NCBI GenBank assembly: GCA_963755825.1
Contig: CAVWLA010000001.1
Location: 1,240,001 to 1,304,000, forward strand
DNA: 64,000 bases
Direction: 5' to 3'
Source of the DNA: DATBQN01 sp963755825
Lineage (GTDB): Bacteria; Acidobacteriota; Thermoanaerobaculia; Multivoradales; UBA5704
Shown: positions 42,067-50,568 of the stretch, piece after piece
Layout of the letters: every line of letters begins with the position of its first letter
Numbering within the stretch: position 1 is the first letter of the stretch
The notes under the pieces: generated by a model
Seen by the model: only the letters and a program-made list of their open reading frames with translations
What the model was told of the DNA's origin: nothing
Database searches by the model: none
Position numbers and translations under genes: made by a program

Positions 42067-43940
42067 CGCCGCGGCTCTCCGGCGGCGGCGGTTGCGGAGG
42101 AGCGCGCCGGAGAGAGCGCCGGCGCCCGCGCAGCGGACCGCTCCTCAGGGCGCTCGGCGGGAGCCGCGAGGAGACGGAGGTACTTCTGCAGGTTCGAGTT
42201 CTCCCACTCCTCGAAGCGGGCGCGGAGGTGGAGGGCGAGGCCGCTGTCGAGGCCGCCCTCGTGGCAGCGGCGCGCCGCCGCCGCCGACAGCGGCGGCAGG
42301 AGGAGCGGGTATTCGCGATCGCCGCGCAGCGCGTCGAGCTCGCGCGGCCAGTGGTCGAGCCCGGCGGCGAGGGTGCGGAGCTCGCGGCCCAGCTCGTCGT
42401 AGAGCTGGCAGAGCTCGTCACCGGCCCTGCCGCCGCGCTCGCGGAGCCGCGGCTCGGCGAACGACCGCGCCAGGCGCGCCGTCGCCGCGGCCAGCCGCGC
42501 CGCGCCGGGCGGCGACCAGGGGCGCGGCGCGGCGCCGGCGAGATCGCCGCCGGCGGCGATCGCCCGACGCATCGAGGCGGCGATGGCGGCGAGCGGCAGC
42601 GCCTCGTCGAAATAGAAGCTCCGCGGCGCCGGCACCCGCCAGTCGGCGAGGCCGGCGGCGGCGACGACGAGCCCGGTGGCGCCGCCGAGCGGCGCCGCGT
42701 GCGCCGCGTAGGAGTCGCTCGCCACCACCACGTCGGCCGCGGCGATCGCCGCGAGAGCGCCGCCGAGCGGCAGCGCCCGCCCATCCTCGCCGCCCGCCGG
42801 GCCGACGGCGGCGCCGGCCGGCAGCGCGCCGCGGAGAGTCTCGACGAGCGCCGACGCGAAGCGCGCCGTGGTGTGGTTGGGGCCGGGATCGACGGCGATC
42901 CGCCAGGCCGGCAGCGCGTCCGCCGGCAGCAGCGCGGCGACGAGCCGGCTCCACCAGGCGAGCGACGGCTCGTGCTTCGAGGTGAAGGGGGCGACGAGGA
43001 GGGTCGAGCGCGCGGCGGCGGCGCCGTCAGCGGCCGGCGGACGCGCGGCGCGCGGCGGCCGCCGGGTGAAGAGCGCGCCGGCGCCCGGCCCGGCGCCTGC
43101 CGGCAGGCCGCCCAGCCAGGCGAGGAGCCGCGCCAGGCGCGCGTAGTGGTTGCGCGGCGCGGCGCCGTCCCAGCCGGCGCGGTGGAGCCAGCGCGCCTCG
43201 GCGTCGAAGCACACCGCCTCGCCGGCGCCCAGGGCGAGCTCGACGTAGCGCTCGGTCGCCCCCTCGAAGGCGACCGCCGCGGCGAGGTCCGGCTTCTCGA
43301 AGTCGACCAGCGCGACGAGATCGAAGCGCCCCTCCGGCCCGTCGCCGCGCAGCACGCCGAGGAGGTCGGCATAGCGCTCGTAGGCGACGGCGCGATCGAC
43401 CGCCGCGGCGCTCGCGCCGAGCGCCTCCCAGAGCCCCGGGTAGCCGGTGAAGACGACGATCTCCGCCGCCGGCCGATCGGCAGGGGCGGCACGGTTGGAG
43501 AGGCGGTCGCGCAGCGCGCGGGCGGCGGCGAGGGCGAGGATCTCGTCGCCCACCCCGATCGCCGGTCCGAGGAGGAGCGCGGCGCGGCCGACCGGCGCGA
43601 AGAAGGCGTCGCCCGGCGGCGCCGCGGAGAGCACCACGTCGGCCGGCGGCTCGCGCAGGAGGGCCGGGGCGAGCAGCGCTTCGAGCTGCCCGACCCGGCG
43701 GGCGAAGTTGCCGGGGGTGAGCCGCGCCAGCTCGGCGGCGGCAGCTTCGAGGCGCGCGTCGCCGCCAGCGGCGAGCTCGCCGCCGAGCGACCGCAAGCCC
43801 GCCAGCCGGCGCTCCAGGTAGTGCGCGTTGGCGCGGCTGATCGGCCGCCGCGAGAGGAAGAAGAGATAGCGCGCGAGGAGCGTCGCCGGGAGCTGCAGGT
43901 TGGCGGCGAGCGGGCGCGCCGGGCGCGGGCCGGCGATCAC
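42063..43940 (-). CDS. GT9/heptosyltransferase-like protein
   Basis: A 625-residue protein. The N-terminal ~130 residues are helical. LLLGPAIGVGDEILALAAAR (a GT9-like G-x-GD-x4-AR motif) then starts a first Rossmann half, and a second half contains TLLVAPFTSKHEPSLAWW and DVVVASDSYAAHAAPLGGAT, where GT9 enzymes bind ADP-sugar. The C-terminus is helical with WENSNLQKYLRLL. It is much longer than ordinary GT9 proteins, so added domains are likely. It overlaps neighbours by 4 bases at both ends. Confidence 0.6.
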   Translation of the reverse strand: MIAGPRPARPLAANLQLPATLLARYLFFLSRRPISRANAHYLERRLAGLRSLGGELAAGGDARLEAAAAELARLTPGNFARRVGQLEALLAPALLREPPADVVLSAAPPGDAFFAPVGRAALLLGPAIGVGDEILALAAARALRDRLSNRAAPADRPAAEIVVFTGYPGLWEALGASAAAVDRAVAYERYADLLGVLRGDGPEGRFDLVALVDFEKPDLAAAVAFEGATERYVELALGAGEAVCFDAEARWLHRAGWDGAAPRNHYARLARLLAWLGGLPAGAGPGAGALFTRRPPRAARPPAADGAAAARSTLLVAPFTSKHEPSLAWWSRLVAALLPADALPAWRIAVDPGPNHTTARFASALVETLRGALPAGAAVGPAGGEDGRALPLGGALAAIAAADVVVASDSYAAHAAPLGGATGLVVAAAGLADWRVPAPRSFYFDEALPLAAIAASMRRAIAAGGDLAGAAPRPWSPPGAARLAAATARLARSFAEPRLRERGGRAGDELCQLYDELGRELRTLAAGLDHWPRELDALRGDREYPLLLPPLSAAAARRCHEGGLDSGLALHLRARFEEWENSNLQKYLRLLAAPAERPEERSAARAPALSPARSSATAAAGEPRR

Positions 43941-44770
43941 CGTGCCTCACCGTCCGGGCGCGCGGCGAAAGGAGGCGCTGGCAACGGCAGCGGATCGCTC
44001 GGCCGGTCGCGGCGCGGGCCGAGAGCGCAGATGCGGAACCCCGCCGCCGTCTCCTCGAGGACGACGATCCACTCGAAGAGGCGGCTCGCCGGCAGCGCGC
44101 CGTCGCCGGGCGGACGGCGGTCGATCTGCAGGGTGGCGGGGATGAGGACGATGCCGTCGCGATAGGTGATCGGCTCGGGGACCTGGGCGAGCGCCACCTC
44201 CACCTCGCCGCCGCGCAGCTCGTCGACCAGCGCCTCGAAGCGATGGCGGAGCGCGCCGTGATCCACCTCGCGGTCGGCGTCGACGGCGCAGTAGTCCTCC
44301 GAGACGACCGCCATCGCGGCATCGACGTCGAGGCGGCCGAGCGCGTGGACGAGCTCGTAGAGGCATTCGGCGGCGGCGAAGGCGGCCGCGTCGTCGAGCG
44401 GCTCCTCGAGCGAGACGCGCTGCCGCGGCGCCGCGCTGGAGGGGGCCGGCGGCGAGGAGTCGAGCGGCGCGAAGTAGGCATCCCAAGCAATCTGACTGGG
44501 CTGGCTCGGCTGCTGGGACCGGCCCGCCTCCGGCGACGACGGCGGGACGAAGGGCTCCGGCGCCCAGTTGAGGAGGAGATCGGTGGCGCTGACCAGCCAG
44601 GGGTCGGCGTCGAAGGGGTCGAAGGTGCTCCGCCACGGGCCGGCCTCGGCGTCGGCGTCACCTCCGCCGCCGGCCACCGGAGCGCCCGCCTCGAAGAGGC
44701 CGCGCAGCGCCTGGTAGGCGTCGTAGGCGCGGCGCAGGCGGGGGTCGCCGCGCGGATCGTCGACGCTCAT
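43937..44770 (-). CDS. NTF2-like domain protein
   Basis: A 277-residue cytoplasmic protein. The first ~130 residues are poorly conserved-looking and Pro/Ser-rich. Residues ~135-265 form an NTF2/SnoaL-like unit (AAECLYELVHALGRLDVDAAMA, VVSEDYCAVDADREVDHGAL, then FEWIVVLEETAAGFRICALG). It could bind or cyclise a pathway intermediate. It is the second NTF2-like protein of the cluster and is coupled to the GT9-like gene by ATGA. Confidence 0.6.
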   Translation of the reverse strand: MSVDDPRGDPRLRRAYDAYQALRGLFEAGAPVAGGGGDADAEAGPWRSTFDPFDADPWLVSATDLLLNWAPEPFVPPSSPEAGRSQQPSQPSQIAWDAYFAPLDSSPPAPSSAAPRQRVSLEEPLDDAAAFAAAECLYELVHALGRLDVDAAMAVVSEDYCAVDADREVDHGALRHRFEALVDELRGGEVEVALAQVPEPITYRDGIVLIPATLQIDRRPPGDGALPASRLFEWIVVLEETAAGFRICALGPRRDRPSDPLPLPAPPFAARPDGEAR

Positions 44771-44791
44771 CGCAGAAGGCTCATCGGACGC

Positions 44792-45355
44792 TCAGGCCTC
44801 TCCCGGCGGCACCGAGCCGGCCGGTGAAGGCGCTGAGCGCGGCCGCCAGGGCGAGCCGAGGCGCTCGAGCTCGGCCGCGGCGAAGGCGGCGAGCGCCGCG
44901 GTGTCGCCGCCCGCGGCGCCGCCGCGCGCGTCGAAGGCGAGGGCGAGGCGCATGGTGGCGCAGCGGACGTCGCCGCGGCGGATGGTGGCGCGCAGCAGAG
45001 CCGAGCCGCTCTCCAGGCTCACCAGCTCGGCGTCGATCGCGAGGTCGGTCGCGGGCGGCACGAAGGAGCGGAACTTGGCGTCGCGCACCAGGGCGAGGAC
45101 GGGGAAGACCCAGTGGCCGCGGCGCTCGTGGACGGTCGCCTGCACCAGCACGCCGCCGAGCTGCGCGCCGAGCTCGATGAGCAGCACGCCGGGGGTGACG
45201 GGGAAGGAGGGGAAGTGATCGGCGTAGAGCTCCGGCGGGAAATCGGTCGTCGCCCGGCCGACGATTCGCTCGCCCGGGAGGACCTCGTCGACGGCTCGGA
45301 GAAGCTGCCAGCGCAACGCGTCATGTGCTCCGTGAATGCCGAGCGACTGTAGCAT
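44792..45355 (-). CDS. FabZ-like hotdog dehydratase
   Basis: A 187-residue hotdog-fold protein. The catalytic pair of FabZ is kept: His47 in YADHFPSFPVTPGVLLIE and Glu61 in ELGAQLGG. It would dehydrate beta-hydroxyacyl-ACP, which completes a full elongation set with the KS, FabG and FabL encoded on the other operon. The C-terminal ~50 residues are an Ala-rich extension. Start at 45355; it is the first gene of the leftward operon and is followed after 21 bases by the NTF2-like gene. Confidence 0.8.
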   Translation of the reverse strand: MLQSLGIHGAHDALRWQLLRAVDEVLPGERIVGRATTDFPPELYADHFPSFPVTPGVLLIELGAQLGGVLVQATVHERRGHWVFPVLALVRDAKFRSFVPPATDLAIDAELVSLESGSALLRATIRRGDVRCATMRLALAFDARGGAAGGDTAALAAFAAAELERLGSPWRPRSAPSPAGSVPPGEA

Positions 45356-45407
45356 CGGCCGAGCGCCCGCGGCTAGCCGTGATGGGGGCACGGGGCTGCT
45401 GGGCGGC

Positions 45408-45425
45408 CGCCCGCAGGAGACCAAG
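45408..45425. repeat. 18-bp copy of a dispersed intergenic repeat
   Basis: This 18-mer (starting CGCCCGCAGG) is identical to 17661-17678, which forms part of the inverted repeat after the EAL gene. Here it lies upstream of the FabZ-like gene. The flanks differ, so only the core is shared. Confidence 0.6.
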
Positions 45426-45453
45426 CGGAGCGAGCTCCCGCCGCCGCGGCGCA

Positions 45454-45483
45454 TTGCCCGCGGCGATTCTGCGATGCTAAGAT
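45454..45483 (+). promoter_or_regulatory. Candidate promoter
   Basis: TTGCCC (45454-45459) and TAAGAT (45478-45483) are 18 bp apart, about 120 bases before the small gene at 45602. Both boxes are partial matches to sigma70 consensus. Confidence 0.35.
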
Positions 45484-45601
45484 ACGCGCGCTTCCACCGA
45501 GCGGATCGCAGGCGACCCCGACGCGGACGGCGGGGCACGGCGCATCGATCTCGAGCTCGAATCCCAGCCCCTGGCCGGCCGCGGACGCGCGAAAGGAGAG
45601 C

Positions 45602-45910
45602 ATGATGGCGAACCCCACCATGACGGGCACTTGGAGAGGAGAGGTGCGCGGCTTCAGCTACGGTATCGAGGTCGAGCAGATCGGCGATCACGTCGTCGGG
45701 ATCATGCATGTCGGCGGCTTCGAGCGCACCGGCAGCCTGAGCGGCGTCTGCCAGTACCCGGCGGTCTCGCTCGCCGGCTTCTTCATCAAGCATGGCGGCC
45801 ACTTCAGCGGCAAGTTCACCGACGCCGACACCATCAAGGGCACCCTCAAGTACCAGGAGGACTCCGCCGAGTTCACCATCCGGCGCGCGCACGACGGCCG
45901 GTGGCGCTGA
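45602..45910 (+). CDS. Small beta-rich hypothetical protein
   Basis: A 102-residue soluble protein with a strong ribosome binding site (GAAAGGAGAGC) before ATGATG. Alternating strands (GTWRGEVRGFSYGIEVEQIG, GSLSGVCQYPAV, GKFTDADTIKGTLKYQ) suggest a small calycin-like barrel. No signal peptide. It is followed after 44 bases by the sulfotransferase-like gene. I cannot name a family. Confidence 0.65.
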   Translation: MMANPTMTGTWRGEVRGFSYGIEVEQIGDHVVGIMHVGGFERTGSLSGVCQYPAVSLAGFFIKHGGHFSGKFTDADTIKGTLKYQEDSAEFTIRRAHDGRWR

Positions 45911-45954
45911 GCCGCCGCCGTCCGCCGCCATCCGACGACGCGCTGAGCTGAGAC

Positions 45955-46809
45955 GTGGCCGCCTCGGCAGATCCCCCCTCTGCCGAGGGCGCCGCCTTCT
46001 CCTTCGGCGTCGACCAGCCGCTCGAGATCCAGGTGTTCGCCGGCATGCGCTCCGGCCACCACGCGATCGTCCACTGGCTGCTCTGCCACTTCGACGGTCC
46101 AGTCCTCTTCCGCAACAATCCGCTCGGCGCCGGGCACTCAGTCTACCGGAACGCCGGCGACGCCTACGTCGCGGCCGACGCCGTCCGCCCGCAGCCCAAG
46201 GACTGCTACCTCTTCAACGTCGAGGACCGCACGATCGAGGAGGTCGCGTACGCGCTCGCCGAGCACCGCGGCGACCTCGCCTGGGGGCGCAGCGGCCGCG
46301 TCGTGCGGCTGCTCGTCCTCCGCGACCTCCCCAACTTCATCGCCAGCCGCCTCAGGGCCGACGGGGTGACCATCCCCGCCTTCATGAACGACGACTGGTC
46401 CGGCCTCTGGGCGTCGCATGCGCGGGAGTTCGCCGGCATCACGGCGATCCTGCCGGACCTGATCAAGGTCAGCTACGACGCCTGGGTGGTGGACGAGGGC
46501 TACCGCCGCGCGCTCTCCGCGGCGCTCGGCCTCCGCTTCACCGACGCCGGCCGCGACTTCGTGCCGCGGATCGGCGCCGGCAGCAGCTTCGACGGGCGGC
46601 GCTACGACGGCCGCGGCCGCGACATGGCGGTGCTCGACCGCTACCGCGCCCTGCTCGACGACCCCGAGCTCCTCGCCTTCACCGCCGATCCCGACCTCCG
46701 CCACCTCTCGAGCCTCCTCTTCGGCATCCCCGAGGACCCCTGGCTGTGGGGCGGCCGGCCGACCGTCTGGCGCGGCCGCCGGCGGCGCTACGTGCGGCCG
46801 CCGCGCTAG
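45955..46809 (+). CDS. Sulfotransferase-like P-loop protein
   Basis: A 284-residue protein that starts at GTG. Its N-terminal strand-loop-helix IQVFAGMRSGHHAIVHWLL matches the 5'-phosphosulfate loop of bacterial sulfotransferase-like proteins, and VVRLLVLRDLPNFIASRL resembles the 3'-phosphate motif with the D-P/L-N-x3-S-R signature. It would transfer sulfate from PAPS to a hydroxyl or amine, perhaps on the cluster glycolipid. It ends 5 bases from the convergent acyl-ligase gene. Confidence 0.68.
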   Translation: MAASADPPSAEGAAFSFGVDQPLEIQVFAGMRSGHHAIVHWLLCHFDGPVLFRNNPLGAGHSVYRNAGDAYVAADAVRPQPKDCYLFNVEDRTIEEVAYALAEHRGDLAWGRSGRVVRLLVLRDLPNFIASRLRADGVTIPAFMNDDWSGLWASHAREFAGITAILPDLIKVSYDAWVVDEGYRRALSAALGLRFTDAGRDFVPRIGAGSSFDGRRYDGRGRDMAVLDRYRALLDDPELLAFTADPDLRHLSSLLFGIPEDPWLWGGRPTVWRGRRRRYVRPPR

Positions 46810-46814
46810 CGGCC

Positions 46815-49604
46815 TCAGGCAGCGGGGCCAGAAGGCGCCGCCTCGCGCCCCACGATCAGCTCCACGTCGTCCTCCTCGTCGCCGATCCCTGCCGCCGCGG
46901 CGAGCGCCGCGAAGGCGGCGTCGACCTGGGCCACCAGATCCTCCGGGCGGCTCGCCGCGGCGGCCCAGATCGGCGCGCCGAAGTGGACGACGATGCGCTG
47001 CCGCGGCCGGCGCAGGCGCCAGCGCAGATGGACGTTGCCGTGGAGAACGGCGGGGATCATCGGCAGGCCGGTCTCGAGGGCGAGCCGCGCCACGCCGGGA
47101 TCGTGGCGGTCGCCCTCCGGCATCCCCCAGTAGAGGAGGCCGCGCGGGAAGGTGACGGCGCTCCAGCCGCGGCCGAGGAGGCGCGCGGTCTCCAGCAGCC
47201 CTTCGCGGGTGCGGCCGAAGGGCGGCAGGAGAGTGAAGCAGAAGAGCGACGGCAGCGCCAGGTAGTAGGCGGCGGCGAGGTAGAGGCGCTCCTTCCACGG
47301 CGTCCCCGGCGCCGGCGCGAAGAGCGGCTCGAAGTCGCGGTTGGTGACCACCAGCAGCCGCCGGCGCAGCCGGCGCGGCAGGGCGAGGAAGAGCGCGAAG
47401 GAGTCGAGCCAGTGCTTGTGCGGCGAGGCGACGAGGAGGAACGGCCGCGGCAGGGCGGCGGGATCGACGTGCCAGCGCGCCTCGATGCGGAAGCCGAGCG
47501 CCGACCAGAGGCGGAGGGTAAAACCGCGCACCACGGCGCGCACGAGGACCGCCGGCGGGCTGGCGGCGAGCGGCGGCTGGCGGGCGGGGACGCGAGCAGG
47601 CTTTGCCGAGCGCGACGCGGCGGTTCCAGGGACGAGCGGAGCGGCAGCGCCGGCCGCTTGGGGCCGCACCCAGCTGCGCAGCTCGGCGAGCGTCGCCGCC
47701 GGACCGACGGCCGGCAGCGGCTCCCCCGCCGCTCCCTCGAGACGGCCGAGCAGCTCGACGACGTCGAGCGAGCCGAGGCCGAGCCCCTCGACGAGCGTCA
47801 GCTCCGCCGGCTCGTTCGGGTCGGGCGCCGGCTGGCGGAGGTAGCGCGCGAGGAGCGCCAGGCGCGCGCCGCGGTCGGCGGCGGCCTCGATCTCCTGCAG
47901 AGTGATCGCGGCGACCTCCCGCTCCGCGAGCTTTTCGCTCGCCGCGCCGGTGGCTGGCTCCGGCTTCGACTCTTCGGGCGCGATCCGTCGGGCGATCTCG
48001 CCGCGCCGCAGCTTGCCGAGCGCGGCGCGCGGCAGCGCGGCCTCGGGCCACACGCTCCAGCCGGCGATCCGCTGGTGCGGCGGCAGCACGCGGTTCGCCC
48101 GCGCCACCGCCGCCGCCGCGGCCGCGGCCGCTGAGGCCGTCGGCGCCGCGATCGATGCGTCACCCGCCGGCGCCAGGACGAGCACCGCATGGACCTCCTC
48201 GCCGCGCGCCGTGCGCCGCGCCACGACGGCGGCCTCGCGCAGCTCCGGCGCGCCGGCGAGCGCCGCCTCGACCTCGTCGGGGACGACGTTCCTCCCCTCG
48301 GCGGTGACGATCAGATCCTTCTTGCGGCCGGCGAAGCGCAGCCGGCCATGATCGTCGATCTGGCCGAGATCGCCGGTGCGCAGGAAGCCGTCCGGCGTCA
48401 GGTCGAGCGGAGACGCCGCGCCGCCGCGCGCCAGGTTGGCGCCGCGCACCAGGATCTCGCCCTCCGGCGACAGGCGCACTTCCTGGCCGCCGACCGGCCT
48501 GCCGAGGCTCCCCGGCCGGCGGCTGAAGGGGTTCGCCACGCTGACGAAGGCGGTGGTCTCCGAGAGTCCATAGCCCTGGACGACGAGGAGGCCGGAGCGG
48601 CGGAAGAACGCCTCCGTCGCCGGCGGCAGCGCCGCGCCGCCGACCAGCAGCAGCCGGAACGGGACGCGCCCGAAGAGGGCGCCGCGGCGCAGGAAGAGCC
48701 GCCGGCGCGCCGCCCACGGGCTCGCGGCAGCGAGATCCGCCGCCAGCGGAGCTCCCGTGCGGCCGCGGCTGGCGAGCAGAAAGTCAGCGAGGAGCTCGAG
48801 GTTGCGCGGCACCGCGACGAGGGCGGCGATGCGCGCATCGCGGATCACCCGCGCCCAGTGCGCCGGCCGCTGGCTCTGCAGGTAGACCGCGGCGTAGCCG
48901 AGCGAGAGCGGCAGCGCGAGTCCGGCCACGAGGCCGAGGACGTGCGAGAGCGGCGGCAGCACGAGGAAGCGGGGGCGGATCGGCGCCAGCAGGCGCAGGC
49001 GGGCGAACGGCGTCCACTGCGCCGCGAGGTTGCCGTGCGAGAGGACGACGCCGCGCGGCTCGCCGGTGGTGCCGGCGCTGTAGACGATCGCCGCCGGATC
49101 GTCCGCCGCCACCGCGACGAGCGCCGCCGGCGGCCAGGTCGACCCGGCGACCGCCGGCGGGCCGCCGGTCAGGCGGAGGAGGTCGAGGAGCGGTGGGAGC
49201 TCCTCGGCCGGATCGGCGGCGGCTTCCGCCGCGCCAGCCGGAGCGCCATCTTCCGCCTCGGCGCCGGCGAGCACCAGCCGCGCTCCCGCGGCGGCCGCGA
49301 TCCGCAGCATCGATTTCCGCGATGTGTCGGCGTCGACGAGAACGGCGACGGCGCCGCGGAGCGCGATGGCGAAGCAGGCGGCTGCCCACTCCGGACCGTT
49401 CGGCGCCCAGAGGACGACGCGGTCTCCCTTCTCCACTCCGCCTGCCGCGAGGCGAGCGGCGGCGCGCTCGATCTCGCCGGCGAGCCGGCGGTACGACCAC
49501 CAGCGCACGCCGAGATCGCCGGCGGCACCGAGCGCCCGCCGCTCGCCCCGGCCGGCGAAGGAGGCGACCAGATCGTGCAGGGTGACGGGCACTGGGAGGG
49601 TCAC
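46815..49604 (-). CDS. Acyl-AMP ligase / acyl carrier / PlsC-like acyltransferase fusion
   Basis: A 929-residue three-domain protein. Residues 1-545 are an adenylate-forming ligase (P-loop YSAGTTGEPRG ~175; GYGLSETTAF ~345; GDLGQIDDHGRLRFAGRKKD ~411; catalytic Lys531). Residues ~575-645 are a carrier domain with phosphopantetheine Ser612 in LGLGSLDVVELL. Residues ~690-900 are a PlsC-type acyltransferase with H-x4-D at 729-734; the glycine block reads TFPRGLL, an Arg replacing the usual Glu. It likely activates a free acid, loads it on its own carrier and transfers it to an acceptor. The GTG start overlaps the upstream hydrolase stop (GTGA). Confidence 0.85.
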   Translation of the reverse strand: MTLPVPVTLHDLVASFAGRGERRALGAAGDLGVRWWSYRRLAGEIERAAARLAAGGVEKGDRVVLWAPNGPEWAAACFAIALRGAVAVLVDADTSRKSMLRIAAAAGARLVLAGAEAEDGAPAGAAEAAADPAEELPPLLDLLRLTGGPPAVAGSTWPPAALVAVAADDPAAIVYSAGTTGEPRGVVLSHGNLAAQWTPFARLRLLAPIRPRFLVLPPLSHVLGLVAGLALPLSLGYAAVYLQSQRPAHWARVIRDARIAALVAVPRNLELLADFLLASRGRTGAPLAADLAAASPWAARRRLFLRRGALFGRVPFRLLLVGGAALPPATEAFFRRSGLLVVQGYGLSETTAFVSVANPFSRRPGSLGRPVGGQEVRLSPEGEILVRGANLARGGAASPLDLTPDGFLRTGDLGQIDDHGRLRFAGRKKDLIVTAEGRNVVPDEVEAALAGAPELREAAVVARRTARGEEVHAVLVLAPAGDASIAAPTASAAAAAAAAVARANRVLPPHQRIAGWSVWPEAALPRAALGKLRRGEIARRIAPEESKPEPATGAASEKLAEREVAAITLQEIEAAADRGARLALLARYLRQPAPDPNEPAELTLVEGLGLGSLDVVELLGRLEGAAGEPLPAVGPAATLAELRSWVRPQAAGAAAPLVPGTAASRSAKPARVPARQPPLAASPPAVLVRAVVRGFTLRLWSALGFRIEARWHVDPAALPRPFLLVASPHKHWLDSFALFLALPRRLRRRLLVVTNRDFEPLFAPAPGTPWKERLYLAAAYYLALPSLFCFTLLPPFGRTREGLLETARLLGRGWSAVTFPRGLLYWGMPEGDRHDPGVARLALETGLPMIPAVLHGNVHLRWRLRRPRQRIVVHFGAPIWAAAASRPEDLVAQVDAAFAALAAAAGIGDEEDDVELIVGREAAPSGPAA

Positions 49605-50500
49605 GCCGGTTCCCCATGCTGGCTCTCGCTCTCCACTTCTGCCGGCCGGGGATCGCCGCCGCGCCACGCCTCGGCCTCGCCCGAGATCAGCTCGGCGAAG
49701 GCGGTGCGCACGGCGGCATCGCGCTGCCAGGCGTCGCCGAAGTGGCCGCCGTCGAGATCGAGGAAGCGCTTCGGCGCGGCGGCGAGGTCGAAGGCCCGCC
49801 GGCCGAGGGCGGCGGGGATCACCTCGTCGCGCCGCGCGTGGAGGAAGAGCGCCGGCTTCCGGCGCGCCGCGAGCGCCGGCGCGCAGTCGAGGCGGACGTA
49901 GCAGGTCGCGGCGACGAGCCACCTGGGCAGGAAGCAGGCGGCGAGCTCGCGCACCGAGGTGAAGCCGTCGTGGAAGACGAGCCCGGCGCCGTGCTCGGCG
50001 GCGAGCGGCGCCGCGAGCTGGCAGCCGAGCGAGCGGCCGTAGACGGCGAGGCGCCCCGGCGCCGGCCGCGTCGTTTCGAGCCAGCGGAAGGCGGCGGCCG
50101 CGGCGGCACGGCAGGAGGCGATCGTCGGTCGGCCCGCCGATCGCCCATAGCCGGGATAGTCGATCGCCAGCACCCCGGCGCCCAGGCCGCGCAGGAAGGC
50201 GAAGGTGGGCAGCTCGTGGCTGGCGTTGCCGATGGCGCCGGGGAGGAAGAGGAAGGCGCCGCGCCCCGGCTCGCCGGGCATCCACCAGCCGCGGACGACG
50301 GCGCGGCGATCCCCGGGCACCGCCAGCTCGAGGTCGTCGCAGGCGAGGCCGACGTCGCGCGGCGTGCCGCGCTGCTCGGGACGGGGCTGGAAGAGGAGGC
50401 CTTCCTGATCGGCGAGGAGGCGCCAGGCGAAGCGCGCCATGCGGGGGAGGCGCCGCCAGAGAGAGCGGTTCGTCCGCCGGTGGCCGAGGAAGAAGCTCAT
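49601..50500 (-). CDS. Alpha/beta hydrolase
   Basis: A 299-residue hydrolase of the Bem46/DUF-like serine group. An N-terminal hydrophobic/basic anchor region (FAWRLLADQEGLLFQPRP) precedes RGAFLFLPGAIGNASHEL. The nucleophile elbow is VYGRSLGCQLAAPL, the acid HARRDEVIP and the base DGGHFGDAW. It may act as a thioesterase or lipase for the product of the coupled ligase-carrier-acyltransferase gene, whose GTG start overlaps its stop. Confidence 0.8.
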   Translation of the reverse strand: MSFFLGHRRTNRSLWRRLPRMARFAWRLLADQEGLLFQPRPEQRGTPRDVGLACDDLELAVPGDRRAVVRGWWMPGEPGRGAFLFLPGAIGNASHELPTFAFLRGLGAGVLAIDYPGYGRSAGRPTIASCRAAAAAAFRWLETTRPAPGRLAVYGRSLGCQLAAPLAAEHGAGLVFHDGFTSVRELAACFLPRWLVAATCYVRLDCAPALAARRKPALFLHARRDEVIPAALGRRAFDLAAAPKRFLDLDGGHFGDAWQRDAAVRTAFAELISGEAEAWRGGDPRPAEVESESQHGEPA

Positions 50501-50568
50501 GATGCGGCGCGGCGGTTAGGATAACAGAGGCACTCGCCGCCATCGCAGGCGCGCCGCGGCCGCCCAAC

